In this document: positions 40,501 to 49,840 of the stretch, in pieces
How positions within the stretch are numbered: the stretch's first letter is position 1
How the letters are laid out: every line of letters starts with the position of its first letter
NCBI RefSeq assembly: GCF_904848625.1
Contig: NZ_CAJHCP010000001.1
Coordinates: 372,001-436,000, forward strand
DNA from: Paraburkholderia metrosideri
GTDB taxonomy: Bacteria > Pseudomonadota > Gammaproteobacteria > Burkholderiales > Burkholderiaceae
Reading direction: 5' to 3'
DNA length: 64,000 nt
The notes under the pieces: model-generated
Told to the model about the DNA's origin: nothing
Seen by the model: the letters and a program-made list of their open reading frames with translations, nothing else
Databases searched by the model: none
Made by a program: the position numbers and the translations under genes

Positions 40501-42553
40501 GTTCCTCACGAGCTCCTCGTACATGGGACAGGGCGTGACGAGGTCGCGAGCATTTGCTCACCTGCGCACGAACCTGCCTCTCAACCCGTCCGCAAGGACT
40601 TACCGGTCAAAAGCAGGTATGGCAGCATCACATTCCTCAGCTTCTCCCAGCACGGACTCCTCAACGGAGCATACGCAGCAGGCCGGTACGAGCGGCGCAA
40701 CGCCGGCCGCAGGCATGCAGCAACTACTCGATGTATGGATGAATGCATGGCGTTCGCTCGGCACTCCGCCGGGCGCCGGCGGCCTGCCGTTCGCGATGCC
40801 GCAGATGCCGCAGGTGCCCGGCATGCCGCAAATGGGTATACCGCAGGGCTTTCCGCAGATACCCACGTCGTTTCCCGGCATGCCCGATTTCAGCAAACTG
40901 ATGGCGGGCTCAATGCCGTCCATGCCATCGTTCGCTAGCCTGAATATTCCAGGCGCCGCGATTCCCGCCGACCGACTGCAGAAACTTCAGGCCGACTATT
41001 CGCGTGAGGCGATGGAGTTGATCCAGCAGGTCACCGCGTCGGCAACCAAAGCCCCTGAACTCAAGGACCGCCGCTTCAGTTCCGAAGCGTGGAGCGCGAC
41101 GCCCGCGTACGCTTTCACGGCGGCCTGGTATCTGTTGAACGCGCGTTATCTGCAGGAAATGGTCGACGCGCTCGACACCGAACCGAAGGTGCGTGAGCGC
41201 ATCCGTTTCGCGGTCCAGCAGTGGACCGCGGCGGCCTCGCCCAGCAACTTCTTTGCGTTGAATCCGGAAGCGCAAAAAACCTTGCTCGACAGCAAGGGCG
41301 AAAGCTTGCGGCAGGGCGTGATGAATCTGCTCGGCGACATGCAGCGCGGCAAGATCTCGCAGACCGACGAATCGGGTTTCGTGGTCGGCGACAATCTCGC
41401 GAACACCGAAGGCTCGGTGGTGTTCGAAAACGATCTGCTGCAACTGATCCAGTACAAGCCGCGCACGGCAACCGTGCGCGAGCGGCCCTTGCTGATCGTG
41501 CCGCCTTGCATCAACAAGTTCTACATTCTCGATCTGCAGCCGGAGAATTCGCTGGTCGCTCATGGGCTCGATTCGGGACACCAGGTGTTCCTGATCTCGT
41601 GGCGTAACGCCGATCAATCCATTGCGCATAAAACGTGGGACGACTACATCGGCGAAGGCGTCCTGACCGCGATCGAAACGGTGAGCAAGATCAGCGGCCG
41701 GGAACAGATCAATACGCTGGGCTTCTGCGTTGGCGGCACGATGCTCGCCACGGCGCTCGCAGTGGCGGCGGCACGCGGTGAACATCCGGCGGCGTCGATG
41801 ACGCTGCTCACCGCGATGCTCGACTTCTCCGACACGGGCGTGCTCGACGTATTCGTCGACGAAGCACATGTGCAGATGCGCGAGCAGACCATCGGCGGCA
41901 AGAATGGTACGAAGCCGGGGCTGATGCGCGGCCTCGAATTCGCCAACACGTTCTCGTTCCTGCGTCCGAACGATCTGGTGTGGAACTACGTCGTCGACAA
42001 CTACCTCAAAGGACGCACGCCGGTGCCGTTCGACCTGCTGTACTGGAACAGCGATTCGACCAGTCTGCCGGGTCCCATGTACGTCTGGTATCTGCGCAAC
42101 ACGTACCTCGAGAACAGCCTGCGCGAGCCGGGTAAGTTGACGACCTGTGGCGAGCCGGTCGACCTGTCGAAGATCGACGTGCCGACCTTCATTTACGGTT
42201 CGCGCGAAGACCATATCGTGCCTTGGCAAACCGCGTATGCATCGGTGCCGCTGTTGAACGGGCCGCTGAAGTTCGTGCTCGGCGCGTCGGGTCATATCGC
42301 TGGCGTGATCAATCCGCCTGCGAAGAAAAAGCGCAATTTCTGGATGCTCGAAGGCGACGTGAAGACGCTGCCGGAAGGCGCGGACGAGTGGCTCGGCGCT
42401 GCTACCGAAGTGCCTGGCAGCTGGTGGCCGGAATGGACCACGTGGCTCGACCAGTACGGCGGCAAGAAGGTGAAGCCCCGTGCTACGGCAGGGTCGGCGG
42501 ACTATCCGGTGATCGAGCCTGCGCCAGGACGTTATGTGCGGCAACGCGAGTAG
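40499..42553 (+). CDS. phaC: Class I polyhydroxyalkanoate synthase PhaC
   Basis: Polymerises (R)-3-hydroxyacyl-CoA to PHA on the granule surface. The lipase-like box GFCVGGT holds the catalytic cysteine (residue 410 from this start), with the aspartate in SREDHIVPW and histidine in GASGHIAGV. The N-terminal part has a Met/Pro-rich stretch with repeated MPQMPQVPGMPQM. Start: the ATG at 40499 has GGGGAG 5 nt upstream and gives 684 residues. The ATG at 40619 gives 644, nearer the family's usual 590-620, but its ribosome site is poor. First gene of phaC-phaA-phaB-phaR. Confidence 0.95.
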   Translation: MFLTSSSYMGQGVTRSRAFAHLRTNLPLNPSARTYRSKAGMAASHSSASPSTDSSTEHTQQAGTSGATPAAGMQQLLDVWMNAWRSLGTPPGAGGLPFAMPQMPQVPGMPQMGIPQGFPQIPTSFPGMPDFSKLMAGSMPSMPSFASLNIPGAAIPADRLQKLQADYSREAMELIQQVTASATKAPELKDRRFSSEAWSATPAYAFTAAWYLLNARYLQEMVDALDTEPKVRERIRFAVQQWTAAASPSNFFALNPEAQKTLLDSKGESLRQGVMNLLGDMQRGKISQTDESGFVVGDNLANTEGSVVFENDLLQLIQYKPRTATVRERPLLIVPPCINKFYILDLQPENSLVAHGLDSGHQVFLISWRNADQSIAHKTWDDYIGEGVLTAIETVSKISGREQINTLGFCVGGTMLATALAVAAARGEHPAASMTLLTAMLDFSDTGVLDVFVDEAHVQMREQTIGGKNGTKPGLMRGLEFANTFSFLRPNDLVWNYVVDNYLKGRTPVPFDLLYWNSDSTSLPGPMYVWYLRNTYLENSLREPGKLTTCGEPVDLSKIDVPTFIYGSREDHIVPWQTAYASVPLLNGPLKFVLGASGHIAGVINPPAKKKRNFWMLEGDVKTLPEGADEWLGAATEVPGSWWPEWTTWLDQYGGKKVKPRATAGSADYPVIEPAPGRYVRQRE

Positions 42554-42705
42554 GCTTTGGGTTATGACGCGCTTCACGGTGCGGCAGATTGATGTGAATA
42601 AGGCGATGTGAATGAGCGTCTGATTCAGTAAGGGCGTAAGAGCAACAAGATTTTTAACTTGACGGGCAGCGGCGCTTTTAGCCGACGTGCCCGGAGGATA
42701 TGGAA

Positions 42706-43887
42706 ATGACTGATGTTGTGATCGTATCGGCCGCCCGTACGGCAGTTGGAAAATTCGGTGGGTCGCTGGCGAAGACGGCCGCGCCCGATCTCGGCGCCGT
42801 GGTGATTCGCGCCGTGCTCGAACGGGCCGGTCTGAAACCCGAGCAGGTGAGCGAAGTCATTCTCGGCCAGGTGTTGACGGCCGGCTCCGGCCAGAACCCG
42901 GCGCGTCAGGCGGTTATCAAAGCGGGCTTGCCCACGGCCGTGCCCGGCATGACGATCAACGTGGTGTGCGGCTCCGGTCTGAAGGCCGTGATGCTCGCGG
43001 CGAACGCCATCATCGCGGGTGACGCGGACATCGTGGTCGCTGGCGGTCAGGAAAACATGAGCGCCGCCCCGCACGTGCTGCCGGGTTCGCGCGACGGTTT
43101 CCGCATGGGCGACGCGAAGCTGGTCGACTCGATGATCGTCGACGGTCTGTGGGACGTGTACAACCAGTACCACATGGGCGTGACGGCAGAAAACGTCGCA
43201 AAGGAATACGGCATCACGCGCGAGCAGCAGGACGCGTTCGCGGCGCTGTCGCAGAACAAGGCGGAAGCCGCGCAGAAAGCCGGCCGTTTCGACGACGAAA
43301 TCGTCCCGGTTGAAATTCCGCAACGCAAAGGCGAGCCGCTGCGTTTCGCCACCGACGAATTCGTGCGTCATGGCGTGACGGCTGAATCGCTCGCAGGCCT
43401 GAAGCCCGCTTTCTCGAAAGAAGGCTCGGTCACGGCGGCCAACGCGTCGGGTCTGAACGACGGCGCGGCGGCCGTGCTGGTGATGTCGGCGAAGAAGGCT
43501 GAAGCGCTGGGTCTCAAGCCGCTCGCGCGCATCAAGGCTTACGCGACTTCCGGTCTCGATCCGAAAGTGATGGGCATGGGCCCGGTACCGGCTTCGCGTC
43601 GCTGCCTCGAACGTGCGGGCTGGACGCCGGCCGATCTGGACCTGATGGAAATCAACGAAGCGTTTGCCGCCCAGGCGTGCGCGGTGAATCAGCAGATGGG
43701 CTGGGACACGTCGAAGATCAACGTGAACGGCGGCGCGATCGCAATCGGTCACCCGATCGGCGCGTCCGGTTGCCGGATTCTCGTTACGCTGCTGCACGAA
43801 ATGCAGAAACGCGACGCGAAGAAGGGTCTGGCTTCGCTGTGCATCGGCGGGGGCATGGGCGTAGCGCTGGCGCTCGAACGCGCTTAA
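42706..43887 (+). CDS. phaA: Acetyl-CoA acetyltransferase (beta-ketothiolase) PhaA
   Basis: Condenses two acetyl-CoA to acetoacetyl-CoA, the first step of PHB synthesis. 393 residues, the normal size. The acyl cysteine is in [11 protein letters not shown]; the second site is [12 protein letters not shown] and [17 protein letters not shown]. Start at 42706 ([19 protein letters not shown]): GGAGG at 42693-42697 is 8 nt upstream of it and only 2 nt from an ATG at 42700. 152 nt after phaC with no terminator seen. Confidence 0.97.
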   Translation: MTDVVIVSAARTAVGKFGGSLAKTAAPDLGAVVIRAVLERAGLKPEQVSEVILGQVLTAGSGQNPARQAVIKAGLPTAVPGMTINVVCGSGLKAVMLAANAIIAGDADIVVAGGQENMSAAPHVLPGSRDGFRMGDAKLVDSMIVDGLWDVYNQYHMGVTAENVAKEYGITREQQDAFAALSQNKAEAAQKAGRFDDEIVPVEIPQRKGEPLRFATDEFVRHGVTAESLAGLKPAFSKEGSVTAANASGLNDGAAAVLVMSAKKAEALGLKPLARIKAYATSGLDPKVMGMGPVPASRRCLERAGWTPADLDLMEINEAFAAQACAVNQQMGWDTSKINVNGGAIAIGHPIGASGCRILVTLLHEMQKRDAKKGLASLCIGGGMGVALALERA

Positions 43888-44173
43888 GTTCGTCGCGCCG
43901 GGCTCTGGTATCGGTCCAGTTATCAGACGCCGGTAAGAACTGGCATCAGGCAGGCAGTAACCCGGCATGAGCAGCACCTGGTAGCATCAGCGCGTTATCA
44001 GGCAGTTTTGCGCAGCATCAGGCCGGGTTGCCGCGCGTCACGCCTCTGGCGGCGGCGCGCATTCAGCAGTGGCCTCGTCAGCGCCGGTCGCCCGGCGGCA
44101 GCGGAGATGAAGTATCAAGGCGAGGGAAGAGGCAGCCGGTCGGCGCCTCGAAAACGATAACGGAGTGTAGTTT
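43888..44173. other. phaA-phaB spacer with repeated ATCAG
   Basis: 286 bases without a gene. The pentamer ATCAG occurs five times between 43922 and 44021, four of them inside GCATCAG or TTATCAGG contexts. No terminator and no clear promoter. Confidence 0.45.
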
Positions 44174-44914
44174 ATGACACAGCGAATTGCGTATGTAACG
44201 GGCGGGATGGGTGGCATCGGCACGAGCATCTGCCAGCGGCTGCATAAAGAGGGCTTCAGGGTGATCGCCGGTTGCGGTCCGAACTCGCCGCGTCGCGTGA
44301 AGTGGCTCGAAGAGCAGAAGGCGCTCGGTTTCGATTTCGTCGCATCCGAAGGTAACGTCGGTGATTGGGAGTCAACCAAGGCCGCGTTCGACAAGGTCAA
44401 GGCCGAAGTCGGCGAAATCGACGTGCTGGTCAACAATGCCGGCATTACGCGCGACGTCGTGTTCCGCAAGATGACGCACGAAGACTGGACGGCGGTGATC
44501 GACACCAACCTGACCAGCCTCTTCAACGTCACCAAGCAGGTGATCGACGGTATGGTTGAGCGTGGCTTTGGCCGTGTCATCAACATTTCGTCGGTGAATG
44601 GGCAGAAGGGTCAATTTGGCCAGACCAACTACTCGACGGCGAAGGCCGGCATTCACGGCTTCACGATGTCGCTCGCGCAGGAAGTGGCCACCAAGGGCGT
44701 GACGGTCAATACGGTGTCGCCGGGCTACATCGGCACTGACATGGTCAAGTCGATCCGTCCGGATGTGCTGGAAAAGATTGTGGCGACGATTCCGGTGCGC
44801 CGTCTGGGTCAACCGGACGAAATCGGTTCGATCGTCGCGTGGCTCGCGTCGGACGAATCGGGGTTCTCGACGGGCGCTGATTTTTCGCTTAACGGCGGTT
44901 TGCATATGGGCTGA
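44174..44914 (+). CDS. phaB: Acetoacetyl-CoA reductase PhaB
   Basis: NADPH-dependent short-chain dehydrogenase that makes (R)-3-hydroxybutyryl-CoA for PhaC. 246 residues. Nucleotide loop YVTGGMGGIGTSI, NNAGITRD, catalytic serine in INISSVNGQKGQFGQ and the Tyr-Lys pair in TNYSTAKAG. GGAG lies about 9 nt upstream of the ATG. 286 nt after phaA. Confidence 0.97.
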   Translation: MTQRIAYVTGGMGGIGTSICQRLHKEGFRVIAGCGPNSPRRVKWLEEQKALGFDFVASEGNVGDWESTKAAFDKVKAEVGEIDVLVNNAGITRDVVFRKMTHEDWTAVIDTNLTSLFNVTKQVIDGMVERGFGRVINISSVNGQKGQFGQTNYSTAKAGIHGFTMSLAQEVATKGVTVNTVSPGYIGTDMVKSIRPDVLEKIVATIPVRRLGQPDEIGSIVAWLASDESGFSTGADFSLNGGLHMG

Positions 44915-45047
44915 GTCACCGGCGCGCGGCTCACAAGGCAGCGCACCTCGGCTCAGATGGTTCCGGCGGCGTCCCTGCTGCGCAATAGCCCCGATTGCGC
45001 AACAGGCGGACGCCGTTCCGCGCTCAACTCGCGCTCAAAGGCGTTAC

Positions 45048-45665
45048 ATGACCACTACTACAAAGAAAACAGCCGAACGACTGATCAAGAAATATCCGAA
45101 TCGTCGGCTCTACGATACCGAGACAAGCACGTACATCACGCTCACGGATGTGAAGCAACTCGTGCTCGATCAGGAGGATTTCAAGGTCATCGATGCGAAG
45201 AGCAACGAGGACCTGACGCGCGCCATCCTGTTGCAGATCATTCTCGAAGAAGAGAGCGGCGGCTTGCCGATGTTCTCGTCGTCGATGCTGTCGCAGATCA
45301 TCCGTTTCTACGGTCATGCGATGCAGGGCATGATGGGTACGTACCTGGAAAAGAACATTCAGGCCTTCATCGACATTCAGGCGAAACTCGCCGATCAGTC
45401 GAAGAATCTGTACGAAGGCAAGGCGATGAATCCGGAAGTCTGGTCGCAATTCATGAACATGCAGGCGCCGATGATGCAGGGCATGATGACCAGCTATATC
45501 GAGCAGTCGAAGAACATGTTCGTGCAGATGCAGGAGCAGATGCAGAACCAGGCGAAGTCGATGTTCGCCACGTTCCCGTTCACGCCTGGCGGCGCGGTGA
45601 ATCCGGCCGGCGCGGGCAGTGTGCCAGGTACGCCGCAGGCGAATCCGGAACCAGAGAAGAAGTAA
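45048..45665 (+). CDS. phaR: PHA synthesis repressor PhaR
   Basis: Binds both DNA and PHA; represses phasin genes until polymer is made. 205 residues. The N-terminal DNA-binding domain is KKYPNRRLYDTETSTYITLTDVKQLVLD, followed by the PHB-accumulation domain and a Met/Gln-rich C-terminal half (FMNMQAPMMQGMMTSYIEQSKNMFVQMQEQMQ) likely to meet the polymer. The start at 45048 has AAAGG 6 nt upstream. A longer frame upstream overlaps phaB and is not PhaR-like. No phasin gene is in the window. Confidence 0.95.
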   Translation: MTTTTKKTAERLIKKYPNRRLYDTETSTYITLTDVKQLVLDQEDFKVIDAKSNEDLTRAILLQIILEEESGGLPMFSSSMLSQIIRFYGHAMQGMMGTYLEKNIQAFIDIQAKLADQSKNLYEGKAMNPEVWSQFMNMQAPMMQGMMTSYIEQSKNMFVQMQEQMQNQAKSMFATFPFTPGGAVNPAGAGSVPGTPQANPEPEKK

Positions 45666-45837
45666 AGCGGCTGGCGCGCGCGGTTCATGTTGACGGGGGC
45701 TGTAGCGCGCTGCGGAACGTTCCGCGGCCCCTTTAACGGCTGGCAAAAATTATCCCGGGCTGGGTTGTCGAGCGGGGCTCGATCAGCACGATGCGGGGGT
45801 GCGCGCGGAGCGTTGTGAATTCGGGCGCCTGACCTAG

Positions 45838-45930
45838 GCCCAAGCCCAGCCCAGCCCAGCCCAGCCCAGCCCAGCCCAGCCCAGCCCAGCCCAGCCCAGC
45901 CCAGCCCAGCCCAAGCCCAAGCCCAAGCCC
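45838..45930. repeat. GCCCA pentanucleotide array
   Basis: One GCCCAA, then thirteen exact GCCCA units (45844-45908), then three GCCCAA units and a partial GCCC. All 5-bp units are identical. Confidence 0.95.
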
Positions 45931-45988
45931 GGCCTCAGCGGCTGTTTGCCCGGGCTTCCAAAGCTTCGCGCCGCGGTGGGCAACTGTA

Positions 45989-46013
45989 ACTGCACTGCAC
46001 TGCACCGCACTGC
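45989..46013. repeat. ACTGC pentanucleotide array
   Basis: Five 5-bp units, the fourth being ACCGC. Lies 58 bp after the GCCCA array. Confidence 0.7.
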
Positions 46014-46292
46014 CTTGCCGAAAACGCGGCACGCCAGCGTGCACTAGCTGGCACGGTACAATCGTGGCCTAACGAGGAGCGAAATGCCTCCCCGCGGGCT
46101 CCAGTTTCCATGACTTGTGAAACCGCGCTGCCCCCGCCACGTCGTTCCCTCAATTTTCACCATCGCCACCGCGACACGCTGGACTCCCTTGCACGTCTCA
46201 AACCTCTTTCGCCATTGCACCGGCGCTTTCCATCGTGAAGGCCGGATCGGCCCATCCCCGGTGAGCGGCGCAACGTCCGACGGGACGCCCGT

Positions 46293-47315
46293 ATGAGCCG
46301 GCTGTTTCTCGCCCCGATGGAAGGGCTCGCAGATTACATATTGCGCGACGTGCTGACCCGCACGGGTGGATTCGATGGTTGCGTGTCCGAGTTCATCCGC
46401 GTGACGGGTTCGCGGCTTCCCGCGCGCGTCTACGAGCGGGAAGCGCCCGAGGTGCTGCATGGAAGCCGTACCGCTGCCGGCACGCCGATGGTGATCCAGT
46501 TGCTGGGCAGCGATCCCGACTGGATGGCCCGCAATGCGGCCCACGCGGCGCGCCTGTCACCGTATGGAATCGACCTGAACTTCGGCTGTCCGGCCAAGGT
46601 CGTCAATCAGCACGGCGGAGGGGCCATGCTGCTGGCAGAGCCCCGGCAACTGAACCGGATTGTCTCGGCGGTGCGGGCGGCGGTGCCCGCGCATATCGCC
46701 GTGACGGCGAAGATGCGCCTTGGCGTGTCGGATACGTCGCTCGCCCTGGATTGCGCGGTGGCGTTGGCCGAGGGCGGCGCGGCGTCGATTGTCGTCCATG
46801 CCCGAACCCGCGATCACGGCTACCGTCCGCCGGCGCACTGGGAGTGGATCGCGCGGATCGACGCCGCGGTCGACGTGCCGGTCATCGCGAACGGCGAAGT
46901 GTGGACCGTGGCGGACTGGCAGCAATGCCGGGCCGTCAGCGGTTGCGCAGATGTGATGCTCGGCCGGGGCGCGGTCTCGGACCCTTTTCTGGCGTTGCGC
47001 ATACGCGGCCTGAAGGAGCCAATTCCGTCCAGCGAAGACTGGCGCGTGGTGCTCCATGACATCGCAGGCTATTTGAAAAAATTGCAGACGCTTGGGGTCG
47101 CCCGTCATGAGCATGGGCGCGTCAAGAAGTGGCTCAGCTATCTGCAACGGACCTGGCCGCAGGCGGCCGAACTGCATGGGGCGATCCGCCGGGTGCAGGA
47201 TTCATACGAAATTCTGCGCGTCATCGAGCAAGCGCTGGAATCCAGCGGACCGTGCTCACGTCGTGAAACCGGGCTCGCGGAGCCGCTCGATCTCGCCGAC
47301 GCCGTCGCCAGTTGA
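46293..47315 (+). CDS. dusC: tRNA-dihydrouridine(16) synthase DusC
   Basis: FMN/NADPH enzyme that reduces uridine 16 of tRNA. 340 residues. FMN-binding N-terminus RLFLAPMEGLADYILRDVLT, the catalytic cysteine motif DLNFGCPAKVVNQHGGGAMLL, MRLGVSD, HARTRDHGYRPPAHW and the C-terminal helical domain. APMEGLAD rather than APMAGVTD points to DusC. ATG at 46293. Confidence 0.93.
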   Translation: MSRLFLAPMEGLADYILRDVLTRTGGFDGCVSEFIRVTGSRLPARVYEREAPEVLHGSRTAAGTPMVIQLLGSDPDWMARNAAHAARLSPYGIDLNFGCPAKVVNQHGGGAMLLAEPRQLNRIVSAVRAAVPAHIAVTAKMRLGVSDTSLALDCAVALAEGGAASIVVHARTRDHGYRPPAHWEWIARIDAAVDVPVIANGEVWTVADWQQCRAVSGCADVMLGRGAVSDPFLALRIRGLKEPIPSSEDWRVVLHDIAGYLKKLQTLGVARHEHGRVKKWLSYLQRTWPQAAELHGAIRRVQDSYEILRVIEQALESSGPCSRRETGLAEPLDLADAVAS

Positions 47316-47396
47316 AGGCGAAAATTCAAAGACTTACGAGCGGTCGCCCTGGCGAACCGCTACAATTCAAGGTTTAACGCATTCAAGCGGTTCCTC

Positions 47397-48791
47397 ATGT
47401 CCACCCCCACGATTACCCCGACCGCCGCACCTGCGGCCGCGCCTAAAGTCGGCTTTGTTTCCCTCGGCTGCCCGAAAGCATTAGTCGATTCCGAGCAGAT
47501 CATTACCCAGCTTCGCGCCGAAGGTTACGAAATCTCCGGCACCTACGACGGCGCGGACCTCGTGGTCGTCAATACCTGCGGCTTCATCGACGAAGCGGTG
47601 CAGGAAAGCCTCGACGCAATCGGCGAAGCACTCAACGAAAACGGCAAGGTGATCGTCACCGGCTGCCTGGGCGCGAAGAAGAGCGGCAGCGGTTCGGGAC
47701 TGATCCAGGAAGTGCATCCGAAGGTGCTGGCCGTGACCGGCCCACACGCGGTCGGCGAAGTGATGCAGCACGTGCACACCCATCTGCCGAAACCGCACGA
47801 CCCGTTCATCGACCTGGTGCCCGCTGCCGGCGTGAAGCTCACGCCGCGTCACTACGCGTACCTGAAGATTTCCGAAGGCTGCAACCACCGCTGCACGTTC
47901 TGCATCATCCCGTCGATGCGCGGCGACCTCGTGTCGCGCCCGGTCGCCGAAGTGATGCTCGAAGCGGAGAACCTGTTCAAGTCCGGCGTCAAGGAACTGC
48001 TCGTCATTTCGCAGGACACGAGCGCATACGGTGTCGACGTCAAATACCGCACCGGCTTCTGGAACGGCAAGCCGATCAAGACGCGCATGACCGATCTGGT
48101 TGGCGCGCTCGGCGAACTCGCCGCGCAATACGGCGCGTGGGTGCGTCTGCACTACGTGTATCCGTACCCGAGCGTCGACGAAGTGATTCCGATGATGGCC
48201 GAAGGTCCGTACAAGGGCCACGTGCTGCCGTACCTCGACGTGCCATTCCAGCATGCGCATCCCGAAGTGCTGAAGCGCATGAAGCGCCCGGCCAATGCCG
48301 AAAAGGTGATGGAACGCGTGAAAGCGTGGCGCGAGATGTGCCCGGATTTGACGATTCGCAGCACGTTCATCGCCGGTTTCCCGGGTGAGACCGAAGAGCA
48401 GTTCCAGACGCTGCTCGACTTCATCCGCGAGGCGGAACTGGATCGGGTCGGCTGCTTTGCGTACTCGCCGGTCGAGGGTGCGACGGCCAACGAACTCGAC
48501 GGCGCGCTGCCCGACGAAGTGCGCGAAGAGCGTCGTGCGCGCTTCATGCAAGTGGCCGAAGAAGTGTCGGCGAAACGGATTGCGAAGAAGGTCGGCAAGA
48601 CGCTGAAGGTGCTGGTCGACGAGATCAATGCCGACGGCGGCATTGGCCGTACCGCGGCAGACGCGCCGGAGATCGACGGCGTCGTGTATATCGCGCCGTC
48701 CACGAAGGCGTCCAAGCGCTACAAGGTCGGCGATTTCGTGTCGGTGAAAATCACTGGCGCCGACGGCCACGACCTGTGGGGCGAGGTCTAA
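47397..48791 (+). CDS. rimO: Ribosomal protein S12 methylthiotransferase RimO
   Basis: Radical-SAM enzyme that adds a methylthio group to Asp-88 of ribosomal protein S12. 464 residues. UPF0004 domain with three cluster cysteines ([31 protein letters not shown]), radical-SAM motif [12 protein letters not shown], and C-terminal TRAM domain (from about 395). The ALVDSE and [10 protein letters not shown] sequences separate RimO from MiaB. kdgK follows after 3 nt. Confidence 0.96.
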   Translation: MSTPTITPTAAPAAAPKVGFVSLGCPKALVDSEQIITQLRAEGYEISGTYDGADLVVVNTCGFIDEAVQESLDAIGEALNENGKVIVTGCLGAKKSGSGSGLIQEVHPKVLAVTGPHAVGEVMQHVHTHLPKPHDPFIDLVPAAGVKLTPRHYAYLKISEGCNHRCTFCIIPSMRGDLVSRPVAEVMLEAENLFKSGVKELLVISQDTSAYGVDVKYRTGFWNGKPIKTRMTDLVGALGELAAQYGAWVRLHYVYPYPSVDEVIPMMAEGPYKGHVLPYLDVPFQHAHPEVLKRMKRPANAEKVMERVKAWREMCPDLTIRSTFIAGFPGETEEQFQTLLDFIREAELDRVGCFAYSPVEGATANELDGALPDEVREERRARFMQVAEEVSAKRIAKKVGKTLKVLVDEINADGGIGRTAADAPEIDGVVYIAPSTKASKRYKVGDFVSVKITGADGHDLWGEV

Positions 48792-48794
48792 GCA

Positions 48795-49745
48795 ATGACG
48801 GTGAGCATGACGCCCACGCAGCACACCCCAGTGCCGGAAATCCTCGCCCTCGGCGAGGCAATGATTGAATTCAACCAGTCGGCGAAAGACCAGCCGAACT
48901 ATCTGCAGGGCTTCGGCGGCGATACGTCGAACTTCTGTATCGCGGCGGCACGGCAAGGCGCGAAGACCGGTTTCGTGTCGGCAGTCGGCGCGGACCATTT
49001 CGGGCGCCTGCTGGTCGATCTGTGGGAACGCGAACAGGTTGATACGTCGCTCGTGCGCGTCGATCCGCGCGCGCCCACGGGCGTTTATTTCGTGTCCCAC
49101 GGTCCGAACGGCCATGCGTTCGACTATCTGCGCGCCGGCTCGGCGGCAAGCTGCTACGCACCGCACGATCTGCCGCGCGACGCGATTGCCGCAGCCAGGG
49201 TGATCCACCTGTCCGGGATCAGTCTCGCGATCAGCGTGAGCGCCTGCGACGCCGCGCTGGAAGCGATTGCGCACGCACGCGCGAATGGCGTGCGCGTGAG
49301 TTTCGACACCAATCTGCGGCTGAAGCTGTGGCCGTTGGCCCGTGCACGTGCCGTGATGCTCGAAGCGATCCGCCACACCGACATCTGCCTGCCAAGCTGG
49401 GACGACGTCACCGAACTCACCGGTTTGACTGGCCGTGACGACATCGTCGACTTCCTGCTGTCGCACGGTCCGCGCGTGGTCGCGCTGAAACTCGGCAAGG
49501 AAGGTTCGTATATCGCGACGCCGGACGAACGGCGCGTCGTGCCCGGGCACGTCGTCAATGCGATCGATGCCACCGGCGCGGGCGACTGCTTCGGCGGCGC
49601 ATTTATCGCGCGGATCGTCGCGGGAGACGATCCTTTTGCGGCGGCGCGTTACGCGAACGTCGCGGCGGCACTGTCCACGCAAGGTTATGGCGCGGTCGCG
49701 CCGATTCCGTCGCGCGAGACGGTGCAACGCTTACTGGCAGACTGA
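48795..49745 (+). CDS. kdgK: PfkB-family sugar kinase, probably 2-keto-3-deoxygluconate kinase
   Basis: Phosphorylates a sugar acid with ATP; KDG kinase feeds the Entner-Doudoroff pathway. 316 residues. PfkB signatures: GFGGDTSNFCIAAARQG (about 34-50), and the ATP/anion-hole motif DATGAGDCFGGAF with the catalytic aspartate. EAMIEFNQS and FDYLRAGSAAS fit KdgK better than ribokinase or fructokinase, but the exact sugar is inferred. It follows rimO by 3 nt, so it is probably translationally coupled to an unrelated gene. Confidence 0.83.
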   Translation: MTVSMTPTQHTPVPEILALGEAMIEFNQSAKDQPNYLQGFGGDTSNFCIAAARQGAKTGFVSAVGADHFGRLLVDLWEREQVDTSLVRVDPRAPTGVYFVSHGPNGHAFDYLRAGSAASCYAPHDLPRDAIAAARVIHLSGISLAISVSACDAALEAIAHARANGVRVSFDTNLRLKLWPLARARAVMLEAIRHTDICLPSWDDVTELTGLTGRDDIVDFLLSHGPRVVALKLGKEGSYIATPDERRVVPGHVVNAIDATGAGDCFGGAFIARIVAGDDPFAAARYANVAAALSTQGYGAVAPIPSRETVQRLLAD

Positions 49746-49840
49746 AGGCCGCGGCCGAGCGCCACGCGGCGCTGTTGTGATGCGCGGCCTGCGGGCCGCC
49801 CAGGCAAGATCATCCTGAGAGACTCAAAGAGGAGCGAGCG

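Larger units (their letters stand above)
45666..46292. other. Long intergenic region with pentanucleotide arrays
   Basis: 627 bases, the longest gene-free stretch here. It holds a 14-bp palindrome (GCGGAACGTTCCGC, 45712-45725), the GCCCA array (45838-45930) and a short ACTGC array (45989-46013). No credible open frame; a minus-strand frame through the array is a repeat artefact. Confidence 0.6.

Noticed and set aside
40910..42577. 555-codon frame antisense to phaC, and similar ones at 42625-43977 and 49685-51037
   Set aside because: Shadows of phaC, phaA and bktB.
45838..46013. CRISPR array
   Set aside because: Units are 5-6 bp and directly abutting, with no spacers and no cas genes in the window.
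45733..46044. Minus-strand frame encoding a Gly-Leu-Gly-Trp-Ala repeat protein
   Set aside because: The repeat comes only from translating the GCCCA array, and the flanks show no coding signal.
47481..49727. 748-codon minus-strand open frame antisense to rimO and kdgK
   Set aside because: Same codon-bias effect, spanning two firmly identified plus-strand genes. Arg/His-rich product without domains.
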